6,794 bases of DNA from Bifidobacteriaceae bacterium (GTDB lineage: Bacteria; Actinomycetota; Actinomycetes; Actinomycetales; WQXJ01). Location of the stretch: the NCBI GenBank assembly GCA_031266115.1, contig JAISBQ010000081.1, positions 1 to 6,794 on the forward strand. Reading direction: 5' to 3'. Both the position numbers and the translations under genes were made by a program. The first letter of the stretch is position 1. Every line of letters begins with the position of its first letter. Of this stretch, positions 1 through 6,356 are shown one piece after another. The notes beneath the pieces are model-generated. The model was not told the origin of the DNA. It searched no databases and worked only from the letters and a program-made list of their open reading frames with translations.

Positions 1-560
1 CCTGTTGGGTGCGGCTCCTTGCCGGCGCCACCATGCCTGAGACCGCGCCGGCCGAGACCGGCAGCCCTGTCCTTGACATCCAGGCCGAAGGGTCCCTGAT
101 GCTCGCCCCCGAGGCGGCCCTGAGCGCCTATGCCGAGGCCAAGGACAACCCGTCCTCTCCCGGCTCCGCCTCGTTTGCGGGCACCGATCCGGCCAGGGAC
201 GCATGGGTGGGTCTTGTGCAGCGTTGGGGCGAAGCGCTCGCGCCGATTGAGGGCCAGGTGGGGCCGTCATCGTCCGTCGATGCCAGCCAGACCTACGCGA
301 TGGGCACGGCAGACGGCGGCGCGATCGTGCTGGGAACCATTCGCTCGACGCTCACACTGACGATTCCGAGCGCGCAGGGCCGCAGTTTCACCCTCGCGGC
401 CTATTTCGCCGCCCTCGGCGCCAGCAGCACTACGGTGACACAGGCGGCGACGATCGAGTTTGTCCAGCCCATCGCCCTCGCTATTCCCGCCAAGTCATCC
501 GGCACATCGATCGAGGTGCTCGGAGTTTCACAACTGCCGGTCCAGGCAACCACGCAGTAG
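1..560 (+). CDS. C-terminal part of a probable exported lipoprotein, DUF8094-like (5' end outside window)
   Basis: The reading frame is open to the left edge (first full codon at base 3) and ends in TAG at 558-560, so about 185 residues of a longer protein are visible. An in-frame GTG at 9 has no ribosome binding site, and the residues before it (Cys-Trp) read on naturally, so I take the true start to lie upstream. The visible part has no transmembrane segment and no catalytic motif. It begins with a W-x-R-L-L-x-G stretch, continues through a segment like PEAALSAYAEA and a TADGGAIVLG strand, and ends in Thr/Ser/Ala-rich beta-type sequence. From memory this pattern resembles the C-terminal domain DUF8094 of actinobacterial lipoproteins that often precede a thioredoxin-TPR gene; that family call is an inference. 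The signal peptide and lipobox that would prove export would lie outside the window. It is 23 bases upstream of the cnoX-like gene on the same strand, which suggests co-transcription. Molecular function is unknown. Confidence 0.7.
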   Translation, partial: CWVRLLAGATMPETAPAETGSPVLDIQAEGSLMLAPEAALSAYAEAKDNPSSPGSASFAGTDPARDAWVGLVQRWGEALAPIEGQVGPSSSVDASQTYAMGTADGGAIVLGTIRSTLTLTIPSAQGRSFTLAAYFAALGASSTTVTQAATIEFVQPIALAIPAKSSGTSIEVLGVSQLPVQATTQ

Positions 561-573
561 GCCGTTCGCCTGC

Positions 574-580
574 GGAAAGG
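574..580 (+). promoter_or_regulatory. Ribosome binding site of the cnoX-like gene
   Basis: The purine-rich run GGAAAGG lies just before two consecutive ATG codons at 584 and 587. It leaves 3 bases to the first ATG and 6 to the second. The second spacing is the more usual, so translation may begin at 587, giving 304 instead of 305 residues. Confidence 0.6.
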
Positions 581-583
581 ACC

Positions 584-1501
584 ATGATGCCCGATTCTCA
601 CGCCCCCCGCCCAGCGGTCGGACGGTTCGCCGACTCACAAGTCCTGGACCTGGCGGCGACGCCGAAACCGGCGGCGGACGCCCCTATCGCAGTCATCGCC
701 GTGACTGACGAGTCGTTTCCGCAGCTCGTGGAGCAGTCCACGAGGGTGCCGGTCATCGTGGACCTGTGGGCGAGTTGGTGCGAGCCGTGCAAGGCCCTGA
801 CACCGGCGCTGGAACAGCTGGCGCGCGAATATGGGGGCCGGTTCCTCCTCGCCACGATCGACATCGACGCCGCACCGAAGGTGGCCCAGGCCTTCGGGGT
901 CCAATCGGTTCCCACCGTGGTCGCGTTGATCGCGGGCAAGGCCGTGCCGCTCTTCGCGGGCGCCCAGCAGGCGGACCGCATCCGTCCCATCGTCGATGAG
1001 GTTCTCACCGTGGCCGCCTCCCAGGGTGTCACGGGCACCGTCGCCATCGGTGGCGACGATGCCGGCCCGCCGCCGCCCGCTCCGCTTCCCCCTGTGCACC
1101 GCAAGGCCATGGACGCGATCGACGCAGGCAACCTCCAGGCAGCGGCGGACGCCTACCGCGAGGCGTTGGCTGAGAACCCCGGCGACGCCGAAGCCAAGAC
1201 GGCCCTGGCAAGCGTGGACCTGATGATCCGGGTCGAGGGGAAGGACCAGGACGCCGTGTTCGCGGCGGCCGACGCCGATCCCACCGATGTGGACAAGGCG
1301 CTTGCCGCGGCCGATGTCGAAGTCGCCTCGGCGGCGCCTGGGGCGGCTTTCGACCGGCTGATGCCGCTGATCCGTGCCCAGCGAGGGCCCGCGCGCGAGA
1401 GGATCCGGGCTCGACTTGTCGAGTATTTCGACATCGTGGGCGCGCACGATCCGCAGGTGGCGGTGGCCCGCCGGGCGCTGGCCACGGCCCTGTTCTCATG
1501 A
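584..1501 (+). CDS. cnoX: Thioredoxin-TPR co-chaperone, CnoX/YbbN family
   Basis: This 305-residue cytoplasmic protein has a thioredoxin domain at about residues 35-145 and a TPR-like helical region at about 170-305, joined by a Pro-rich linker (161-170). The active-site loop reads WASWCEPCKAL, with cysteines at 66 and 69, and the cis-proline follows in VQSVPTVV (Pro110). Both cysteines are present, so thiol-disulfide chemistry is possible; the E. coli homologue has an SxxC site instead. Known members hold unfolding proteins during oxidative (hypochlorous acid) stress, form mixed disulfides with substrates and hand them to GroEL/ES or DnaK. No signal peptide is seen. The end ARRALATALFS is typical of the actinobacterial branch. 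The gene lies 23 bases after the lipoprotein-like gene, probably in one operon, and converges on glgP. M. tuberculosis Rv1324 is a likely counterpart near its own glg genes. The start could be ATG 584 or 587. The family call is secure; the holdase role is inferred. Confidence 0.9.
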   Translation: MMPDSHAPRPAVGRFADSQVLDLAATPKPAADAPIAVIAVTDESFPQLVEQSTRVPVIVDLWASWCEPCKALTPALEQLAREYGGRFLLATIDIDAAPKVAQAFGVQSVPTVVALIAGKAVPLFAGAQQADRIRPIVDEVLTVAASQGVTGTVAIGGDDAGPPPPAPLPPVHRKAMDAIDAGNLQAAADAYREALAENPGDAEAKTALASVDLMIRVEGKDQDAVFAAADADPTDVDKALAAADVEVASAAPGAAFDRLMPLIRAQRGPARERIRARLVEYFDIVGAHDPQVAVARRALATALFS

Positions 1502-1567
1502 GCGCCTTGGTGTTCCAGACTTTGACGTTTGAGCCGAGTGTTGCCGATGTGGTTCCTCGGGGTGTCT

Positions 1568-4132
1568 CTAGAGCGCCGCGTTGGCCACGAGGCCCAGGTC
1601 GGTGGCGGCCACCAGCAGCGGATGGTGGGGGACCACCCGGACGGCATAGCCGAATGCGCCGGAGCGCAACAGCGGGATGGTGCCGGTGAACGTGTATGTG
1701 CCATCGGGATCGGGGGCACCGGCGGTCAGCGCAGTGGTCGCCGGCTCGCGCAGGTTGTCATTGTCGGTGGCGCGCCCGTAGACCGCCTGCACCTCGACAT
1801 CGCGTGGGCTGAGCGCACCCAGCGAGACCTGGGCGTTGACCGTCAACGCGTCGCCCACCTGGACCACATCGCCCACTCCGGCAGATTCCACGTGGTCCAC
1901 TCGCACGTCCGGCCAGGCTCCGCGCACCGTCGCCTTCCATGTGGCGAGTTCCTTGGCGCCGGCGAAGGCGTCACTGGTCAGGGTGCGGTGCGTGGCCGCG
2001 GCGGGAACATAGAGGTTGTCCACGTATTCGGCCACCATCCGGGTCGCCTGGACCTTGGGGCTCAACGTGGCCAGGGTGTGGCGGATCATCTCGATCCATC
2101 CGACGGGGATGCCTCGCTCATCGCGGGTGTAGAAGTGGGGCGCCACCTGGGATTCGATCAGGTCGTAGAGCGCCGCCGCCTCCAGGTCGTCGCGCCGCTC
2201 GGGGTCCGTCACGCCATCGGCGGTGGGGATGGCCCAACCGTTCTGAGCGTCGTACCACTCGTCCCACCACCCGTCGAGGATCGAGAGGTTCAACGCACCG
2301 TTGATGGCTGCCTTCATGCCGCTGGTGCCGCACGCCTCCAGGGGTCGCAACGGATTGTTCAGCCAGACGTCGCAGCCGGGGAACAGGTGCTGGGCCATCG
2401 CGATGTCGTAGTTGGGAAGGAACACGATCCGTTTGCGCAGCTGCGGATCGTCGGCGAAGCGCACGAGGTCTTGGATGAGCAGCTTGCCCTGCTCGTCGGC
2501 CGGATGCGCCTTGCCGGCCACCACGATCTGGATGGGTCTGGTGGGGTGCAACAGGAGTGAGCGCAGGCGCTCGGGATCCCGCAGCATCAACGTGAGTCGC
2601 TTGTACGTGGGGACCCGCCTCGCGAAGCCGATGGTCAACACGTCCGGCGACAATGCCTCGTCGATCCAGCCCAACTCGGCCGGGCTTGCCCCCCGGCGCA
2701 GCCATGACGCGCGCACGCGCACACGGGCGTCGGCGACGAGGCGCCCGCGCGTAGACCGGCACAGTGACCACAGCGAGGTGTCGTCGACCACCTCGGGGTC
2801 CTCCCACCTCATCGGATCGGCGGGCGTCCCCAGGTGCCCCGCCTCGACGCTTGCCAGCTCTTCGTCGATCCACGTGGGCGAGTGCACACCGTTGGTCACC
2901 GAGCCGATCGGCACCTCCGAGGCGTCGAATCCCGGCCACAGCGCGGCGAACATCTGCCGCGACACCTTGCCATGCAGCCGCGACACCCCGTTGGAGCGGG
3001 CCGCCAGACGCAATCCCATGACGGCCATGTTGAACACCGAGGGGTTTCCGCCGGCGTATGTCTCGGCGCCCAGCGCCAGGATCTGCTCCACGGGCATGCC
3101 GGGAATCGCAAGGTCGCCCGAGAAGTAGCGCGCCACACCCGCCGCACCGAAGCGGTCGATTCCCGCCGGCACCGGAGTGTGGGTGGTGAACACTGTGGCC
3201 CCGCGAACCGCCTCAAGCGCCTCGGCGAAGCTCAAGCCGCGCTCCACGTGCTCGCGGATGCGCTCCACGCCGAGGAACCCGGCGTGTCCCTCGTTCATGT
3301 GATAGACCTCCGGCCGCCCGGCTCCGGTGATCCGGGACCACACGCGCAGCGCCCGGATGCCACCGATCCCGAGGAGCAACTCCTGGAGGAGTCGATGGTC
3401 CTCGCTACCGCCATACAGCCTGTCGGTCACCCCACGTTCTTGGAGGTCGTTGAGAGCCAGGTTGGAATCCAGCAGCAGCAGCGGCACTCGGCCCACATGC
3501 GCGATCCAGATATGGGCGTGCAGGGTACGACCCGTCGGGAGCGGCAGCTGCACCATGGCCGGCGTCCCGTCGGTGTGGCGCAGCAACGTGAGTGGCAACC
3601 CATCGGGGTCCAGCACGGGATAGGTCTCAGCCTGCCACCCTTCCCTGGTTAGGGACTGCTTGAAGTACCCGGACCGGTACAGCAGACCGACACCGACGAT
3701 GGGAACGCCGAGGTCGGACGCGGATTTCAGATGGTCGCCGGCAAGGATTCCCAGGCCCCCGGAGTACTGGGGCAACGCAGCGGTGATTCCGAATTCGGGG
3801 GAGAAGTAGGCGATGGCGGTGGGCGAGGTGTCCGTCCGGGAGTGATACCAGCGCGGCTCGGCCAAGTAGCGTTCCAGGTCCTCGTCGAGGCCGCGGACGC
3901 GAGCGGTGAACTCCTCACTCGCCGCCAGCTCCGCGAGGCGCTCGGGGGAAAGCTCGCCGAGCAGGGCCACCGGATCGCCGTGGACACGTCGCCACAGCGG
4001 CGGATCGATGGACTCCAGGAGTTCCCTCGTCGGGGTGTGCCAAGACCACCGGAGGTTGTGAGCGAGGCGGTCGAGCGCGGCGATTGGGGCGGGCAGAACG
4101 GTGCGCACCGTGAATCTTCCAATGAGTTTCAC
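1568..4132 (-). CDS. glgP: Alpha-glucan (glycogen/maltodextrin) phosphorylase, GT35
   Basis: GlgP cleaves terminal alpha-1,4-linked glucose from glycogen or maltodextrin with inorganic phosphate, releasing glucose-1-phosphate, using pyridoxal phosphate (PLP). I place the start at GTG 4132 (854 residues), because family members begin close to the K-x-I-x-R-F-T-V-R stretch found there. The frame extends to GTG 4180, but those 16 extra residues are not family-like and have no ribosome binding site. The N-terminal DUF3417 domain (about residues 1-105) contains NLRWSWHTP. Then come the substrate loop GGLGILAGDHLK (125-136), the glucan-site motif YHMNEGHAGFL (277-287), FARRVPTYKR (503-512), VVAGKAHPADEQGK (537-550) and the PLP motif EACGTSGMKAAING, whose Lys607 should carry the cofactor. 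A beta-rich C-terminal region of about 150 residues follows. Length matches actinobacterial GlgP (M. tuberculosis Rv1328, about 860). All key motifs are intact. The gene is divergent from glgE across 91 bases and probably has a leaderless mRNA. It ends in TAG, 66 bases from the convergent cnoX stop. Confidence 0.96.
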   Translation of the reverse strand: MKLIGRFTVRTVLPAPIAALDRLAHNLRWSWHTPTRELLESIDPPLWRRVHGDPVALLGELSPERLAELAASEEFTARVRGLDEDLERYLAEPRWYHSRTDTSPTAIAYFSPEFGITAALPQYSGGLGILAGDHLKSASDLGVPIVGVGLLYRSGYFKQSLTREGWQAETYPVLDPDGLPLTLLRHTDGTPAMVQLPLPTGRTLHAHIWIAHVGRVPLLLLDSNLALNDLQERGVTDRLYGGSEDHRLLQELLLGIGGIRALRVWSRITGAGRPEVYHMNEGHAGFLGVERIREHVERGLSFAEALEAVRGATVFTTHTPVPAGIDRFGAAGVARYFSGDLAIPGMPVEQILALGAETYAGGNPSVFNMAVMGLRLAARSNGVSRLHGKVSRQMFAALWPGFDASEVPIGSVTNGVHSPTWIDEELASVEAGHLGTPADPMRWEDPEVVDDTSLWSLCRSTRGRLVADARVRVRASWLRRGASPAELGWIDEALSPDVLTIGFARRVPTYKRLTLMLRDPERLRSLLLHPTRPIQIVVAGKAHPADEQGKLLIQDLVRFADDPQLRKRIVFLPNYDIAMAQHLFPGCDVWLNNPLRPLEACGTSGMKAAINGALNLSILDGWWDEWYDAQNGWAIPTADGVTDPERRDDLEAAALYDLIESQVAPHFYTRDERGIPVGWIEMIRHTLATLSPKVQATRMVAEYVDNLYVPAAATHRTLTSDAFAGAKELATWKATVRGAWPDVRVDHVESAGVGDVVQVGDALTVNAQVSLGALSPRDVEVQAVYGRATDNDNLREPATTALTAGAPDPDGTYTFTGTIPLLRSGAFGYAVRVVPHHPLLVAATDLGLVANAAL

Positions 4133-4139
4133 GCGCTCA

Positions 4140-4145
4140 AGCGTA
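4140..4145 (-). promoter_or_regulatory. Putative -10 box of glgP (leaderless arrangement)
   Basis: Read on the minus strand the hexamer is TACGCT, which fits the actinobacterial TANNNT -10 consensus. Seven bases separate it from the GTG at 4132, so transcription would begin at or one base from the start codon. No good Shine-Dalgarno sequence precedes that GTG (only TTGAGC), which fits a leaderless mRNA. No convincing -35 box is seen. Confidence 0.45.
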
Positions 4146-4163
4146 GTGGCACGGCTGTGCAGT

Positions 4164-4176
4164 CCCGAGCCTCGGG
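4164..4176. promoter_or_regulatory. Perfect inverted repeat between the glgP and glgE promoters (possible operator)
   Basis: CCCGAG, one central C, then CTCGGG: two perfect 6-base arms. A one-base loop cannot form a stable hairpin, so a dimeric regulator binding as DNA is likelier than an RNA structure. The centre lies about 38 bases upstream of the glgP start and 54 upstream of the glgE start, where a regulator could act on both. In GC-rich DNA a repeat this size can arise by chance, and I recognise no known regulator consensus. Confidence 0.3.
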
Positions 4177-4211
4177 GCACGAAGTCGCGGCGTGGAGCGG
4201 CGGGAGTGGGC

Positions 4212-4217
4212 TAGGTT
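4212..4217 (+). promoter_or_regulatory. Putative -10 box of glgE (leaderless arrangement)
   Basis: TAGGTT fits the TANNNT consensus. Exactly six bases separate it from the GTG at 4224, which places the first base of the start codon at +1. This is the typical geometry of leaderless actinobacterial genes, and no Shine-Dalgarno sequence is seen upstream. The -35 region is not convincing. The site supports choosing GTG 4224 over the downstream ATG 4290 as the glgE start. Confidence 0.5.
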
Positions 4218-4223
4218 CGGTGC

Positions 4224-6356
4224 GTGAGCACCGCGAATTCGGGTACCGGCCGCGCCGCGCCGTCCCGGCCCTCTTCTCCCGGATCGACGATGGCGCCGGG
4301 CACCGGGAGCCCCGACGCCCACCTGCCCCGTCCGGCGTCCAGCCGCGCCACGGCGGTGGGCCGGATCGCCGTGGTCGATGTCGGCCCGGTCCACGAGGCA
4401 GGACGGTGGCCCGCCCGCGCCGTCGTGGGTGAGGCCGTGCCGGTGACAGCGACCGTGTTCCGGGACGGACACGATCTGGCGGGGGCGACAGCGGTACTCG
4501 TGGGGCCCGACGGCGTGGTCGCAGCGCGTGAGCAGATGGTGCCCCTCGGCCGAGGGCTCGACAGGTGGCAGTGCCGGCTGGTGCCTCACGCCCCCGGCGA
4601 ATGGTCGTTCTTCGTCGAAGGATGGTCAGATCCGGTCGGATCGTGGCGCCGCGACGCCCTGATCAAGATTCCCGAAGGTATCGACGTTGACCTCACCCTC
4701 GATGTGGGTGCCGACCTGTTGGCCGAGGCGGCCCAGGTCCCCGGCGTGACGCGTGGGCAGGCGGCCCTGCTGGAGGCGAGCGCCGCCATCGTTCGCAGGT
4801 CTGATGGCGATCCGCGCGACCGTCTGGCGGCGGCGACCGCCCCGGAGGTTCTCGAGATCCTCCGCCGTCACCCGCTGCGCCACCTGGTGACGCCGTCCAC
4901 CCCCTATCCGCTGCGAGTGGCGCGTGAACGGGCCCTTGTCGGGGCGTGGTATGAGGTCTTCCCTCGCTCAATCGGCGCTCGGTTCAGCTCGGCTCACGGT
5001 TGGGAATCCGGGACGCTGCGGACCGCGGCGGTGGGACTGGACCGGATAGCGGCGATGGGGTTCGACGTCCTGTATCTGACGCCCATCCATCCCATCGGCA
5101 CCACCTTTCGCAAGGGACGCAACAACGCGCTGGAAGCGTCGCCGGGCGATCCGGGTTCGCCCTACGCGATCGGCTCGTCCCAGGGCGGGCACGACGCGAT
5201 CCATCCCGACCTCGGGACGTTCGACGACTTCGACGCGCTGGTGGCACGGGCGCGGGACCTGGGCATGGAGGTGGCGCTGGACCTCGCGCTCCAGTGTTCC
5301 CCGGACCATCCGTGGGTGAGCAAACATCCCGAGTGGTTCTCCCGGCGCAGCGACGGGACCATCGCGTACGCGGAGAACCCACCCAAGAAGTACCAGGACA
5401 TCTATCCCCTGAGCTTCGACAACGACCCCGAGGGCCTCTATGCCGAGATCGTGCGGATCTGCGACCTATGGGCTCGCCATGGGGTGACGATCTTCCGGGT
5501 CGACAACCCCCACACCAAGCCGCTGCCCTTCTGGGAGCGCCTCATCGCCGACATGGCGACTAGGCATCCCGATGTCCTGTTCCTCGCCGAGGCGTTCACC
5601 CGGCCTCCGATGATGCACACCCTTGCTCTCGTCGGGTTCCACCAGTCCTACACCTACTTCGCCTGGCGCAACACCAAGACCGAGGTGGCCGACTACCTCG
5701 CCGAGCTGGCCGGCGACTGGGGCTCCTACATGCGCCCGACCCTGTGGCCCACCACGCACGACATCCTCACCCCGTTCATGCAGTGGGGCGGGGAGCCGGC
5801 GTTCATGCTGCGGGCCATTCTTGCGGCGACGGGAGCACCGACCTGGGGTATCTATTCGGGATACGAGCTGATCGAGAACGTGGCGAGGCCCGGCTCCGAA
5901 GAGCAGATCGACAACGAGAAATACGAGTACAAGGCTCGCGATTTCACCGCGCCGGTGGCACAGAAGATGTCGCGGCTCCTCGGAGAGCTGAACCGGATTC
6001 GCCGCGCGCACCCCGCTCTGCAGCGTCTGCGGAACCTCACCGTCCACCCGACATCCGACGATGCGACGGTGTGTTTTTCCCGGCGCCTCGACGATGGCGA
6101 CACCGCCAGCGCAGCGCCCGACACAGTGATCGTGGTGGTCAACCTGGACGCGCGCGCTGTGCGTGAGGGGATGGTGTATCTCGACATGGGGGCGCTGGGG
6201 CTCGGACCGGACGGCGTCTTCGACGCGCATGACGAGCTGTCGGGCCACACCTATCGGTGGAACTCAACACCGTTTGTGCGCCTCGACCCGTGGACCAACC
6301 CGGGACACATCATTCACGTCCGGCCTGTCCGCGGGACCGAGGCGGACCCTACCTGA
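4224..6356 (+). CDS. glgE: Alpha-1,4-glucan:maltose-1-phosphate maltosyltransferase, GH13
   Basis: GlgE transfers maltosyl units from alpha-maltose-1-phosphate to the non-reducing end of alpha-1,4-glucan, the polymerising step of the GlgE pathway. The 710 residues match the family (M. tuberculosis Rv1327c, about 700). After a Ser/Pro/Ala/Gly-rich leader (1-45) comes the beta-sandwich N-domain from VGRIAVVDVGP, then a helical segment, then the GH13 barrel from about residue 240. Diagnostic stretches are AWYEVFPRSIG (241-251), PIHPIG followed by RKGRNN (288-301), GGHDAIHPDLGTFDDFD (321-337) and ENPPKKYQDIYPL (384-396). The nucleophile should be Asp427 (FRVDNPH), the acid/base Glu456 (FLAEAF) and the third carboxylate Asp513 (PTTHDIL). 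Spacings of 29 and 57 match those I recall for Streptomyces GlgE1 (D394, E423, D480), and the same offset places K388, Y390 and N428 at its phosphate-binding positions. Odd points are the leader and the THD context of Asp513. GTG 4224 is favoured by its -10 box; ATG 4290 would give 688 residues. The gene is divergent from glgP; its 3' end overlaps the next gene by 8 bases. Confidence 0.96.
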   Translation: MSTANSGTGRAAPSRPSSPGSTMAPGTGSPDAHLPRPASSRATAVGRIAVVDVGPVHEAGRWPARAVVGEAVPVTATVFRDGHDLAGATAVLVGPDGVVAAREQMVPLGRGLDRWQCRLVPHAPGEWSFFVEGWSDPVGSWRRDALIKIPEGIDVDLTLDVGADLLAEAAQVPGVTRGQAALLEASAAIVRRSDGDPRDRLAAATAPEVLEILRRHPLRHLVTPSTPYPLRVARERALVGAWYEVFPRSIGARFSSAHGWESGTLRTAAVGLDRIAAMGFDVLYLTPIHPIGTTFRKGRNNALEASPGDPGSPYAIGSSQGGHDAIHPDLGTFDDFDALVARARDLGMEVALDLALQCSPDHPWVSKHPEWFSRRSDGTIAYAENPPKKYQDIYPLSFDNDPEGLYAEIVRICDLWARHGVTIFRVDNPHTKPLPFWERLIADMATRHPDVLFLAEAFTRPPMMHTLALVGFHQSYTYFAWRNTKTEVADYLAELAGDWGSYMRPTLWPTTHDILTPFMQWGGEPAFMLRAILAATGAPTWGIYSGYELIENVARPGSEEQIDNEKYEYKARDFTAPVAQKMSRLLGELNRIRRAHPALQRLRNLTVHPTSDDATVCFSRRLDDGDTASAAPDTVIVVVNLDARAVREGMVYLDMGALGLGPDGVFDAHDELSGHTYRWNSTPFVRLDPWTNPGHIIHVRPVRGTEADPT

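Noticed and set aside
635..1447. Minus-strand open frame of 270 codons opposite the cnoX-like gene
   Set aside because: The Arg/Gly/His-rich product has no domain features, and the plus strand carries a clear thioredoxin-TPR protein.
1502..1567. Possible terminator between the convergent cnoX and glgP stops
   Set aside because: The only pairing I found is CCGAG at 1534-1538 with CTCGG at 1556-1560: a 5-base stem with a 17-base loop and no T-run on either side. I see no convincing intrinsic terminator in these 66 bases.
1529..2560. Long plus-strand open frame (343 codons) opposite glgP
   Set aside because: It lies wholly antisense to the conserved C-terminal part of glgP, has a Gly/His/Arg-rich product with no recognisable domain, and is the usual shadow of a high-GC gene.
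4133..4180. Longer GlgP beginning at GTG 4180
   Set aside because: The added 16 residues precede the point where family members start, and no ribosome binding site lies upstream. The GTG at 4132 has a suitably placed -10 box.
5466..6248. Minus-strand open frame of 260 codons opposite glgE
   Set aside because: It is antisense to the catalytic barrel of glgE, has biased composition and no ribosome binding site or family resemblance.
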